Part shown: positions 34,797-43,650 of the stretch, in pieces
How the letters are laid out: each line of letters begins with the position of its first letter
How positions within the stretch are numbered: the first letter of the stretch is position 1
DNA from: JAWKWH01 sp963669415
Lineage (GTDB): Bacteria > Pseudomonadota > Alphaproteobacteria > Rhizobiales > Rhizobiaceae
DNA length: 64,000 nucleotides
Assembly: GCA_963669415.2 (NCBI GenBank)
Contig: CAXXPS010000002.1
Span: forward strand, 1,054,001 to 1,118,000
Reading direction: 5' to 3'
Notes under the pieces: model-generated
Told to the model about the DNA's origin: nothing
The model's database searches: none
The model's input: only the letters and a program-made list of their open reading frames with translations
Program-made: the position numbers and the translations under genes

Positions 34797-34929
34797 GCTG
34801 GTTGTGCCAAAGAAGTTCGCCTTGCCGAGCTTATGCTGACCCGGATGTCACACGGAACGTGTTTCGTTCCACTGGACGCGCGGGCGTTTTACCAACGGGG
34901 CAGAGGGCAGTTCGAAAAACCTACTAGCT

Positions 34930-35586
34930 TCAGCTGTCACCCAGAGCCGCACTGATCAGCCGTTTGGCATCCTCACCGGCCCACTCGGCCGGGCCATTCA
35001 TGTTTGCAAGCAGGCAACCCTCGTCATCAACAAGCAGCGTGACCGGCAGGCCAAGTGCCAGAGACCGTTTCTTCAGATCGTTGAATACGCCCAGTGTGTC
35101 ATCGCGGTAGAATGCCAGGTTTTCGATACCAATGTCGGCGAGGAACTTTTTCGGTTTCTCGTCCGAACCTTTTTCGACGTTGATGGCAACGACCTCAAAA
35201 CGGTCGTTGCCAAGCTCTGACTGCAGCTTGTCGAATGCCGGCATTTCCGCCCGGCACGGTGCGCACCATGTCGCCCAAAGATTGACCAGCAAAGTCTTGC
35301 CGGAAAGGCTCGCCAACGTCATCGGATTGCCGTCGGGACCGTTGAATGAAAGATGCGACAATGATTGGGGCGCTGAAGCCACCATGGCCGCCACGTCACC
35401 GGTGGCGGCATCCGCAACCAATTTGGCACGTTCGGTCTTGGCATCGCAGGCTTCGGTCACCTGCGTGTCCGTGTTGCCAGACGGCCGGTTGCTCACGTAT
35501 ACGGCAACCGCACCGGCGGCAAGCCCGGCCAAAACCGCCCATACGGCGATTTTCGGCAATGAACGGGAGTTGGCGTCGTCAGTCAT
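34930..35586 (-). CDS. tlpA: TlpA family thiol:disulfide oxidoreductase, membrane-anchored
   Basis: A 218-residue protein with one N-terminal helix at about 12-31 and a periplasmic thioredoxin fold. The redox site is Cys108-Ala-Pro-Cys111 in WATWCAPCRAEMP, and a cis-Pro lies later in LGLPVTLLVD. TlpA reduces cysteines for cytochrome oxidase assembly. ATG 35586 has GAGG six bases upstream. Only 39 bases separate it from the divergent argH start, a very compact shared promoter region. Confidence 0.9.
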   Translation of the reverse strand: MTDDANSRSLPKIAVWAVLAGLAAGAVAVYVSNRPSGNTDTQVTEACDAKTERAKLVADAATGDVAAMVASAPQSLSHLSFNGPDGNPMTLASLSGKTLLVNLWATWCAPCRAEMPAFDKLQSELGNDRFEVVAINVEKGSDEKPKKFLADIGIENLAFYRDDTLGVFNDLKKRSLALGLPVTLLVDDEGCLLANMNGPAEWAGEDAKRLISAALGDS

Positions 35587-35625
35587 GGCAATCCTCAAAT
35601 GGTCCATTGCGGCCCGGTAAGCAAG

Positions 35626-37026
35626 ATGAGCGACAAAAAGACCAGTAACCAGATGTGGGGAGGCCGGTTTTCTTCCGGTCCCGCAGCGATCATGGAAGCA
35701 ATCAACGCCTCCATCGGTTTCGACCGCAAACTCTGGCGCCAAGACATCGAGGGCTCGCTTGCTCATGCGGCGATGCTGGCTGAAACTGGCATAATTTCGG
35801 CTGAGGATCGCGACAAGATTACTCACGGCCTCAACACGATTGCGTCAGAAATCGAAGCCGGAAAATTCGAGTTTTCATCGCGACTTGAAGATATTCACAT
35901 GAATATAGAATCGCGGCTCGCCGAATTGATCGGGCCAACGGCCGGAAGATTGCATACAGCCCGTTCGCGCAACGATCAGGTGGCGCTCGACTTCCGGCTT
36001 TGGGTCAAACAGGAATTGGGAAATACCGCGGTGTCTCTTAAGGCATTGATTGAGACCTTGCTCAGCCGTGCGGACGAGCATGCAACAACAATCATGCCCG
36101 GATTTACGCATTTGCAGACTGCCCAGCCGGTGACGTTAGGGCATCATTGCATGGCCTATGTCGAGATGTTCGGGCGCGACCTGTCGCGGGTTTTGGATGC
36201 CGTTGAGAGACTGGATGAATGCCCGCTAGGGGCCGCTGCGCTTGCCGGAACCGGGTTTGCCATCGATCGGCAGATGACAGCCAAATCGCTCGGATTTCGT
36301 GAACCCACGCGCAATTCTATCGATACGGTCTCCGACCGGGACTTTGCGATCGAGTTCTTGTCGCTCGCGGCGATCTGCGGCACGCATCTTTCGAGGATGG
36401 CTGAAGAAATCGTCATCTGGTCAACGCCGCAATTCGGCTTTGTAACTCTGTCGGATTCGTTTTCGACCGGTTCATCGATCATGCCGCAAAAGAAAAATCC
36501 GGATGCAGCCGAGTTGGTCCGCGCCAAGACCGGACGCATCAACGGGCAACTGATCGCACTTCTGACGGTGATGAAAGGTCTTCCGCTTGCCTATTCAAAA
36601 GACATGCAGGAGGACAAGGAAGCTGTATTCGATGCCGCGGAATCGCTGGAACTCATGATCGCTGCCATGACCGGCATGATCGGAGACCTTAAAATCAATA
36701 CCGGAGCGATGAAAAAGGCCGCGGGTTCCGGATATTCGACGGCAACCGACCTTGCCGACTGGCTGGTGCGCGAACTCGGCCTGCCGTTCCGCGAAGCACA
36801 TCATGTCACTGGCCGGGCGGTGGCCGCGGCCGAGGAAAAACATTGCGCTCTCGACAAACTGTCACTGGAGGATTTGCAATCCATCCACAGCGGCATCACC
36901 GAGGAAGTTTATTCGGTGCTGAGTGTGACCAACTCGGTAAAAAGCCGCACCAGCTATGGTGGTGCAGCTCCGGTTGAAGTGCGCAAGCAAGTCCGTGGCT
37001 GGAAAAAACGGCTCAAGAAGCTTTGA
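35626..37026 (+). CDS. argH: argininosuccinate lyase
   Basis: A 466-residue member of the fumarase/aspartase superfamily. The signature loop GSSIMPQKKNPD is intact, with its catalytic Ser, and THLQTAQPVTLGH holds the catalytic His. It splits argininosuccinate to arginine and fumarate. ATG 35626 starts MSDKKTSNQMWGGRF, the usual family start; an upstream frame to 35599 is not needed. It leads the argH-lptM-lysA unit. Confidence 0.96.
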   Translation: MSDKKTSNQMWGGRFSSGPAAIMEAINASIGFDRKLWRQDIEGSLAHAAMLAETGIISAEDRDKITHGLNTIASEIEAGKFEFSSRLEDIHMNIESRLAELIGPTAGRLHTARSRNDQVALDFRLWVKQELGNTAVSLKALIETLLSRADEHATTIMPGFTHLQTAQPVTLGHHCMAYVEMFGRDLSRVLDAVERLDECPLGAAALAGTGFAIDRQMTAKSLGFREPTRNSIDTVSDRDFAIEFLSLAAICGTHLSRMAEEIVIWSTPQFGFVTLSDSFSTGSSIMPQKKNPDAAELVRAKTGRINGQLIALLTVMKGLPLAYSKDMQEDKEAVFDAAESLELMIAAMTGMIGDLKINTGAMKKAAGSGYSTATDLADWLVRELGLPFREAHHVTGRAVAAAEEKHCALDKLSLEDLQSIHSGITEEVYSVLSVTNSVKSRTSYGGAAPVEVRKQVRGWKKRLKKL

Positions 37027-37103
37027 CATCCGGGGTGCAATCAGTGGCAAATTTGGTTATTGATGAAGCGCACATGATAACCAAACCGATCGGAAACACG
37101 GCA

Positions 37104-37292
37104 ATGAGCGCCAGATTTGGTTTTTTGTTTCTTCTGCTTGCCGCAATATCGCTTGCGGTGACCGGTTGCGGGCGCCGCGGTGCGCTCGACACACCATCTC
37201 AGGCGGCGGCCGAAGCCAGAGACGAGAAACCTTCCGAAGAAGAACCGGAAGAAGAGGACAAGCCATTCATCCTCGATGGTTTGATCCAGTAA
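37104..37292 (+). CDS. lptM: small lipoprotein, LptM (YifL) family
   Basis: A 62-residue lipoprotein. A hydrophobic signal leads to the lipobox VTGC, then the conserved GRRGAL that follows the modified cysteine. The tail is short and acidic (EEEPEEEDK). LptM is an outer-membrane helper that promotes correct disulfides in the LPS translocon LptD. ATG 37104 is preferred; 37074 is an alternative. It lies between argH and lysA as in many proteobacteria. Confidence 0.85.
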   Translation: MSARFGFLFLLLAAISLAVTGCGRRGALDTPSQAAAEARDEKPSEEEPEEEDKPFILDGLIQ

Positions 37293-37302
37293 CAATCCTG
37301 CC

Positions 37303-38568
37303 ATGAACCATTTCGAATATCGTGAGGGCGTCCTGTACGCCGAAGACGTGCCGTTGCCGCAAATCGCGGAAGCAGTTGGCACGCCCTTCTATTGCTACTC
37401 AACGGCGACCCTTACCCGTCACTATCGGGTTTTTGCCGATGCATTTAAGGGGCTCGATGCATTGGTTTGCTATTCGATGAAATCCAATTCCAATCAGGCG
37501 GTAATCAAGACGCTTGCCCGGCAGGGCGCTGGAATTGATGTGGTTTCAGAGGGGGAACTGCGCCGGGCCCTTGCCGCCGGTGTATCACCCTCCAAGATCG
37601 TCTTTTCCGGTGTTGGCAAAACTGCCACAGAGATGGATTTTGCACTTGCCGCCGATATCCATTGTTTCAATGTTGAATCAGAAGCGGAACTGGAATTGCT
37701 TTCGGCGCGCGCGCGCGCTGCCGGGGCAATTGCGCCGGTCTCGTTGCGTATCAATCCGGACGTTGACGCGCGTACCCACAAAAAAATTTCGACCGGAAAA
37801 GCAGAAGACAAGTTTGGCATCGCCTACAGCCGGGCGCGCGATGTCTATGCACGTGCGGCGGCGTTACCGGCAATCAGAATTTCCGGGATCGACATGCATA
37901 TTGGCAGCCAGATTACGGATCTGCAGCCTTTTGACGACGCGTTTTCGATCCTGGCGGAATTGGTTGGTGTTCTTCGCGCTGACGGCCATTCGATCGAGCA
38001 CGTCGATCTCGGCGGTGGGCTGGGCATTCCCTATCGTGACGACAATTCCCCTCCCCCGCTTCCCGATGCCTACGCCGAGGTCGTAAGACGGCACGTCACC
38101 GAACTGGATCTGCGGGTCATATTTGAGCCCGGACGCCTTATTTCGGGTAATGCGGGAATTCTGGTGACAAGCGTCATCTATCTCAAGGAGGGTGATCAGA
38201 AGAATTTTGTTATCGTTGATGCAGCGATGAACGATCTGGTCCGGCCGACGCTGTACGAAGCATTCCATGAAATCAGGCCCGTGCAACAAGGTGCGGTGAC
38301 CGAACCACGGTTAATCGCTGACGTGGTGGGACCGGTTTGTGAGACCGGTGACTTTTTGGCACAAAACCGTGACATTCCGCGGGTTGAAGCCGGTGATCTG
38401 ATCGCATTTGGATCTGCGGGCGCCTATGGTGCCGTGCAGTCATCGACCTATAATTCACGCCTTCTTGTCCCGGAAGTGCTGGTTCGGGGCGACGAATTTC
38501 ACGTTGTCCGGCCCAGGACCAGCTATGAGCAGTTGATCGGACTGGATTCAGTTCCCGATTGGCTGTGA
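37303..38568 (+). CDS. lysA: diaminopimelate decarboxylase
   Basis: A 421-residue fold-III PLP enzyme. The PLP lysine is in CYSMKSNSN near residue 49. The glycine loop is DLGGGLGIPY, the phosphate-binding region FEPGRLISGNAG, and the C-terminal catalytic motif GPVCETGDFLA carries the active Cys. It makes lysine from meso-diaminopimelate. It starts ten bases after the lipoprotein gene. A hairpin at 38601-38623 without a T-run follows. Confidence 0.96.
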   Translation: MNHFEYREGVLYAEDVPLPQIAEAVGTPFYCYSTATLTRHYRVFADAFKGLDALVCYSMKSNSNQAVIKTLARQGAGIDVVSEGELRRALAAGVSPSKIVFSGVGKTATEMDFALAADIHCFNVESEAELELLSARARAAGAIAPVSLRINPDVDARTHKKISTGKAEDKFGIAYSRARDVYARAAALPAIRISGIDMHIGSQITDLQPFDDAFSILAELVGVLRADGHSIEHVDLGGGLGIPYRDDNSPPPLPDAYAEVVRRHVTELDLRVIFEPGRLISGNAGILVTSVIYLKEGDQKNFVIVDAAMNDLVRPTLYEAFHEIRPVQQGAVTEPRLIADVVGPVCETGDFLAQNRDIPRVEAGDLIAFGSAGAYGAVQSSTYNSRLLVPEVLVRGDEFHVVRPRTSYEQLIGLDSVPDWL

Positions 38569-38685
38569 TTTTGAAACGATTAATCGCGTGATCACGTTTT
38601 GGCGAAGATGCCTCGTCTTCGCCGCGATTGATGGTATTCTACCCGAAGCAATGCGACTGGATTGCTGTAACCCACGCGAGGCACA

Positions 38686-41241
38686 ATGCCGGGTATGAAT
38701 GATCATATTGAGCCATCACGCCTGCTTCAACGTTTGAGGCGCACGCGTGGTTTTGCTTTTGTTGTCGAGGCTTGGGGCAGGTTGTGGCCGTGTCTCCTGC
38801 CTTTGTTGATCGTATTCGCGCTTTATACTTCAGCGACCTGGTTCGGTATTTTCCGAATCGTGCCCGATTCGGCGCGCATTGCGTTGTCGGCGCTGTTTGG
38901 TATCGCGGGCTTGTTATCACTGTGGCCGCTGACGTCGTTCAGATTTCCGTCGACTGAGTTGGTCGATCGCAGGATCGAACGCGTCAATCAGCTTCAGCAC
39001 ACGCCTGTTTTGGCACAAAGCGACCGTCTTGCGGGCAAGCGAGATGCATTTGCCGAGGCGCTTTGGCGGGAACACAAACAGAGAATTGCCGGACAGTTGA
39101 GCAGCCTGACGGCCGGTCTTCCCGAGACTGGCGTGCCCGATCGCGATCCGTGGGCGCTGCGGGCGGTTGTGGCCTTGCTGCTGGTTACGTCATTTGCATG
39201 GTCTTTCGGTGCGGGCGGCGGAACCTTGTCCGATCCTTTCCGTGAGCACAGCACAACCATTGCTGTCCCGCCGCGCATTGACGCCTGGGTCACGCCACCA
39301 GCCTATACGGGCAAGGCGCCAATTTTCATGACTGCAAAGGCAAATTCGGAGCAGAATTCTTACGAGGTTCCGGCCGGTAGCACGGTGACACTGCGCGCAA
39401 CCGGCGCCAGTCAGGTGCTAGATTTCAGCTTTATCGGGGTCGACGGTTTGACCCAAGCCGTTACTCCCGACGAAGCCGTTGATCCGGCAAAACCCGCCTC
39501 GCCGCAAAAATTCACCGCAGAACTGGCGCGTGATGGTGCTTTGGAACTGAAGTCCGGCGAGGAGGTCGTGAAAAACTGGACCTTCACCGTCATTCCAGAC
39601 AAGCCCCCATCGATAGACTTCGCAGGTGATCCGAAACGAGCGCTCAACGGTGCTCTGGAAATCGAATATCTGATCAAGGATGATTATGGCGCCGCCACTG
39701 CGCGGGCGATTTTCGAACAAGCGGGTGAATTCGACGAGGACGCCTATCCGCTCTACGAGGCGCCAGAGTTTCCCCTGCGCCTGCCGCGGCGCAACGCCAA
39801 GATCACAGAGTACAAGACCAGCCGGGATCTGGCAGAGCATCCATGGGCGGGAACGCGCGTGGTTGCGCGATTGTCGGCAACAGATGACGCCGGACAGGAA
39901 GCATTCAGCGAAGATCGCGAATTCATTCTGCCCGAACGGCCATTCTCCAATCCGCTGGCGAAAGCCGTCATCGAGCAACGGCGCATTCTGGCGCTTGACG
40001 CGAACAAGAAACGTCGAGTCCTCGACTTGATGGAAGCAGTGACCTTGCGGCCGGAAGATACCTTCAAGAACATGTCGCACTTTCTCGCGCTTTCATCAGC
40101 TCAAACCCGCCTCAAAATGGCTCGGACCGATGACGAACTACGCGAAGTCGTTGCCTATTTGTGGGAGATTGCACTCGGCATTGAAGATGGCGACCTGAGC
40201 GCGGCGGAAAAACGGCTGCGGCAGGCGCAAGAAGCCCTCAGGCAAGCGCTCGAAAACGGTGCATCGGACGAGGAAATCGAGCAGTTGATGGCCGAACTGC
40301 GGGAAGCCATGAACGAATATCTGCGCGAGTTTGCGGAACGCGCAATGCAGGACCCGAATTTCGGCCAGCAGATGATGCCGTCGGACCAGGAATTGCGGCA
40401 GAGCGACCTTGACCGCCTGCTTGACCAAATCGAGCAACTTGCGAAATCAGGCGCCCGCGACCAGGCCCAGGAATTGCTATCGCAATTGCAGGATATGATG
40501 AACAACCTGCAGGCGGGACGCCAGAACGGCCAGCAAAACGGTCAGAGCCGCATGCGCGAGCAGATGAACCAGCTTGGCGAGATCATGCGGCGTCAGCAGG
40601 AATTGATGAACGAGACATTCCGCATGGACCAGATGCAACGTGGTCAGCAGGGCCGTCAGGGCGAGCAGGGAAATGGCCGCCAGGGCGGTGAGTCCGGTCA
40701 GGGTGGTATGCAACCCGGAGAAAACGGCCAGGGCGGCATGACACCCGGTGAATTGGCGGAAATCCTGCGGCAGCTGCAAGAGGGCCAGGGCCAGCTTCAG
40801 GGCCAGCTTGGAGAGTTCATGGAAGGCCTGCGTGGAATGGGCATAGAACCTGACGAGAACTTCGGCGAGGCCGGCCGCGAAATGGGTGACGCCGGCGATG
40901 CGCTTGGCGAAGGCAATGAAGAGCAGGCATTGGGCAATCAGGGCAATGCAATGGACGCACTTCGACGCGGCGCCCAGGATATGATGAACCAGATGCGGCA
41001 GGCGATGCAGGGCAACAGCGAGGGTTCACAACTGGGAAGCCAGAACCGTGGCGACCGCGATCCGCTGGGGCGGCCACAAGCGACAACCGGACCAGATTTC
41101 GGTGAAAGCGTGCAAATTCCGGACGAAATCGACATCCAGCGCGCCCGGGAGATACTCGAGGCTATTCGCCGCCGTCTTGGAGACGCGCTGTCACCGGACC
41201 TGGAGAGGCAATATCTGGAGCGGCTGCTAGAGCTTCGCTAG
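38686..41241 (+). CDS. TIGR02302 family (DUF4175) membrane protein
   Basis: An 851-residue protein with two helices near 31-51 and 64-82 and a third near 160-176, then a long periplasmic part. Residues about 480-590 are helical and charged. Residues about 600-790 form a Gln/Gly/Met/Asn-rich low-complexity stretch with imperfect GQQG- and GQGG-type units. The C-terminus (DEIDIQRAREILEAIRRRLGD) is the conserved end of the family. The function is unknown. It sits after lysA as in many Rhizobiales. Confidence 0.9.
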   Translation: MPGMNDHIEPSRLLQRLRRTRGFAFVVEAWGRLWPCLLPLLIVFALYTSATWFGIFRIVPDSARIALSALFGIAGLLSLWPLTSFRFPSTELVDRRIERVNQLQHTPVLAQSDRLAGKRDAFAEALWREHKQRIAGQLSSLTAGLPETGVPDRDPWALRAVVALLLVTSFAWSFGAGGGTLSDPFREHSTTIAVPPRIDAWVTPPAYTGKAPIFMTAKANSEQNSYEVPAGSTVTLRATGASQVLDFSFIGVDGLTQAVTPDEAVDPAKPASPQKFTAELARDGALELKSGEEVVKNWTFTVIPDKPPSIDFAGDPKRALNGALEIEYLIKDDYGAATARAIFEQAGEFDEDAYPLYEAPEFPLRLPRRNAKITEYKTSRDLAEHPWAGTRVVARLSATDDAGQEAFSEDREFILPERPFSNPLAKAVIEQRRILALDANKKRRVLDLMEAVTLRPEDTFKNMSHFLALSSAQTRLKMARTDDELREVVAYLWEIALGIEDGDLSAAEKRLRQAQEALRQALENGASDEEIEQLMAELREAMNEYLREFAERAMQDPNFGQQMMPSDQELRQSDLDRLLDQIEQLAKSGARDQAQELLSQLQDMMNNLQAGRQNGQQNGQSRMREQMNQLGEIMRRQQELMNETFRMDQMQRGQQGRQGEQGNGRQGGESGQGGMQPGENGQGGMTPGELAEILRQLQEGQGQLQGQLGEFMEGLRGMGIEPDENFGEAGREMGDAGDALGEGNEEQALGNQGNAMDALRRGAQDMMNQMRQAMQGNSEGSQLGSQNRGDRDPLGRPQATTGPDFGESVQIPDEIDIQRAREILEAIRRRLGDALSPDLERQYLERLLELR

Positions 41242-41258
41242 GGCCAAGACCCAAGTCA

Positions 41259-41624
41259 CTACCGTTGCAGAGCATGCTCAACTGTTTTCCGCAAATCCGT
41301 CAGCGTGAACGGTTTGGAGATCACATCGATGATCACGTCCTTGAGGTCCGCCGCTCTTTCGCGCTGTTCAGCGTATCCGGTCATCAGCAGGATTTTCAGG
41401 TCCGGATGGTTGGTGGCTACCCGCTTCGCCATTTCGATGCCATCCATCACGGGCATGCGAATGTCTGACAACACAAGCCCATAGTCTCCGTCAGCCGCAT
41501 CAACCTGCTGCAATCCGCTGTCGCCATCATCTGCCGTATCAACCGTGTGACCGGAAGCTCTTAGCGCCCGCGCAGTAAAATCGCGTACTGAATCGTCATC
41601 TTCGACAACCAGAATCTTAGCCAT
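41259..41624 (-). CDS. single-domain response regulator, CpdR-like
   Basis: A 121-residue receiver with no output domain. The acidic pair is Glu8-Asp9-Asp10, the phospho-acceptor Asp54 in LVLSDIRMPVMDGIEM, and the conserved Lys near 104 in ISKPF. Its sequence around MDGIEMAKRV and LLMTGYAE matches CpdR, the cell-cycle adaptor regulator that controls ClpXP proteolysis in alphaproteobacteria. It follows hpt on the minus strand, 46 bases apart. A general CheY-like regulator is the alternative. Two adjacent ATG codons (41627 and 41624) are possible starts. Confidence 0.75.
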   Translation of the reverse strand: MAKILVVEDDDSVRDFTARALRASGHTVDTADDGDSGLQQVDAADGDYGLVLSDIRMPVMDGIEMAKRVATNHPDLKILLMTGYAEQRERAADLKDVIIDVISKPFTLTDLRKTVEHALQR

Positions 41625-41670
41625 CATACCCCATCCAGTATGTGCCGAAGCGGCCCCCGGGAGCGGACCG

Positions 41671-42216
41671 TTATCCGGCATCTCCCTTTACGACGCCCAC
41701 ATAGGGCAATTCCCGAAAGGCATGGCCAACATCCATGCCATAACCAACAACAAAGTAATCCGGGCAGTCAAACCCAACATAGTTCGGTTCAATATCGCTT
41801 GTCCGTCGCATGCGCTTGTCGAGCAGAACCGCGATCGACACGCTTGCGGCGCCGCGCGACATCATCAATTCCCGGGTGAATTTCAGCGTTTTTCCCGATT
41901 CGAGAATATCATCGACCAAGAGAAGGTCTCTGCCGCTTACATCGTTGTCGATATCCCTCAGTAGCTTGATCTCACCACTTTCGGTACCTGCGCCATAACT
42001 GGAAATCATGATGAATTCGACATCCGGTTCAACACCGGCATCATGCATGGCCCGAATCAAATCGGCAGCGAAGATAAACGAACCTTTCAACACCGATATG
42101 ACCAGCAAATTGCTTGATGGTTTTTCTGCGATTTCCTTGGCCAGCTCCAAATTCCGCCGAGCGATAGTCGACGCGCTGAACAGTATTTCGATTTCCTTGC
42201 CCCTGACGACCGGCAT
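41671..42216 (-). CDS. hpt: hypoxanthine phosphoribosyltransferase
   Basis: A 181-residue purine-salvage enzyme. The PRPP-binding motif DLLLVDDILESGKTL is complete, and the flexible loop and pyrophosphate motif (LKGSFIFAADLIRAM) precede it. It converts hypoxanthine or guanine to IMP or GMP. ATG 42216 follows GAGG and lies five bases after the stop of the preceding gene. Confidence 0.95.
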   Translation of the reverse strand: MPVVRGKEIEILFSASTIARRNLELAKEIAEKPSSNLLVISVLKGSFIFAADLIRAMHDAGVEPDVEFIMISSYGAGTESGEIKLLRDIDNDVSGRDLLLVDDILESGKTLKFTRELMMSRGAASVSIAVLLDKRMRRTSDIEPNYVGFDCPDYFVVGYGMDVGHAFRELPYVGVVKGDAG

Positions 42217-42221
42217 AGACC

Positions 42222-42845
42222 TCAATCTCCAATAATTACCTTGACGTTTTCCACGCCCGATTGAGGTGTAATGAGTCTGCTGGAGAATGCATAGATTCCG
42301 CCGGCAATGATTGTCTCTGATCCACCGGCAATTTTGTAACGGGTAATGTTTCCGTCGCCTGCCTTGACCTGAATGACCAAGCCCGGAAGAGGCAGGTTTT
42401 CCGCTCCAGAATTCGAAACCGTGCCTTCGACAAGCAGATAGGAGTTTGAACCACGTGTTTTGACGCGGGATCTGACATCCTCGATAGCGAGCGATTTTGC
42501 CGGAACAGACGCAATCTGAAGCGTGTTGTTTGGTATCAGGCTATGCCCACCGGAAATCCAGAATGCGGTGCAAACCAGGATGACGCTGACAAACCAGAAT
42601 ATCGGCCCTGCACTGCCGCCGTGCTCAGCTGCCTCTCCACCGGCCAGAATATCAAGGCCAAAAAGCGAATCGTTTTTGCTTTCTTCAGGTTCAACAATCC
42701 GGTCCAGGTGTTGACTGCGGCCAACGATCGTTTCGTATTCGGCTTCGACGATATCGCGGTCGTCCTCCGCGCCGCCGGAGCCGCGCCTATTTGCGGACGC
42801 CAAAATCTCGCCAGAAATCGGGGGTGAGACCGTATCGCGCGCCAT
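42222..42845 (-). CDS. single-pass membrane protein, DUF3426-like
   Basis: A 207-residue protein. The N-terminus (1-85) is acidic and disordered, one helix lies near 88-105 (PIFWFVSVILVCTAFWI), and the periplasmic C-terminus has the beta-rich pattern of DUF3426 (VEGTVSNSGAENLPLPGLVIQV). Related Rhizobiales proteins next to ftsE often begin with an MJ0042-type zinc ribbon; no cysteine pairs are present here. It is divergent from ftsE across 145 bp and heads a unit with hpt and the CpdR-like gene. The function is unknown. Confidence 0.72.
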   Translation of the reverse strand: MARDTVSPPISGEILASANRRGSGGAEDDRDIVEAEYETIVGRSQHLDRIVEPEESKNDSLFGLDILAGGEAAEHGGSAGPIFWFVSVILVCTAFWISGGHSLIPNNTLQIASVPAKSLAIEDVRSRVKTRGSNSYLLVEGTVSNSGAENLPLPGLVIQVKAGDGNITRYKIAGGSETIIAGGIYAFSSRLITPQSGVENVKVIIGD

Positions 42846-42990
42846 TTGGGCTTGGCATCCTTTTGCAAATCACGTTTAGGAGGTAAACCGAAATGGTTAA
42901 TGCTTCGCGACCAGATTCGACGCCGCGTCCACCTGCACTACGCGGGACCGCTGGCTCGGAAATGGCGGGATGGCCGGGAAGGAATAGTCC

Positions 42991-43650
42991 TTGATTCGAT
43001 TTGAGAATGTCGGGTTGCGTTACGGAATGGGGCCGGAAATCCTTCGGGACATATCCTTCCACCTGCCGGAGAGGTCATTTCAGTTTCTCTCCGGTCCGTC
43101 CGGGGCCGGCAAAACCACTCTTTTGCGCCTGTTGTTTCTGTCGTTGAAACCGACACGCGGGCTGATTACCGTGTTTGGAAAAGACCGGTCGCGCATCACG
43201 CGCAGGGAACTGCCTGGTTTGCGCCGGCGCATTGGGGTCGTGTTCCAGGATTTCCGCCTGCTCGACCATCTGACAACCTATGAAAACGTCGCACTGCCGC
43301 TGCGGGTTCGCGGACGTTATGAAGCCAATTATCGAAACGATGTTCTGGAACTGCTCAAATGGGTCGGACTTGGGGAGCGGGCTCACGTTTTGCCACCGGT
43401 ACTGTCCGGTGGTGAAAAACAGCGGGCGGCAATCGCCAGGGCCTTGATCGAGCAACCGGAGATTTTGCTGGCTGACGAACCGACCGGCAATGTCGATCCG
43501 CCGCTGGCGCGCCGGCTGCTTCGCCTGTTCATCGAACTGAACCGGTCGGGAACGGCCGTTGTGATCGCGACGCATGACCTGGCGCTCATGGATCAGGTCG
43601 ATGCCCGGCGAATGATTCTGGCGAATGGAAGGCTCGAAGTCTATGAGTGA
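42991..43650 (+). CDS. ftsE: cell division ATP-binding protein FtsE
   Basis: A 219-residue ABC ATPase with Walker A GPSGAGKTT near 36-44, Q-loop VFQDFRLLD, signature LSGGEKQR, Walker B ILLADEPTGNVD and H-loop ATHD. It starts with TTG at 42991 behind GGGAAGGAA; no ATG gives a full Walker region. With FtsX it activates peptidoglycan hydrolases at the septum. It overlaps ftsX by 8 bases. Confidence 0.93.
   Translation: MIRFENVGLRYGMGPEILRDISFHLPERSFQFLSGPSGAGKTTLLRLLFLSLKPTRGLITVFGKDRSRITRRELPGLRRRIGVVFQDFRLLDHLTTYENVALPLRVRGRYEANYRNDVLELLKWVGLGERAHVLPPVLSGGEKQRAAIARALIEQPEILLADEPTGNVDPPLARRLLRLFIELNRSGTAVVIATHDLALMDQVDARRMILANGRLEVYE

Noticed and set aside
34854..34870. GGAACG/CGTTCC hairpin after the 3-hydroxybutyryl-CoA dehydrogenase gene
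   Set aside because: The stem is only 6 bp with no T-run, so it is too weak to call a terminator.
38601..38623. Hairpin GGCGAAGA/TCTTCGCC after lysA as a terminator
   Set aside because: The 8-bp stem is real, but neither strand has a T-run after it, so termination is not supported.
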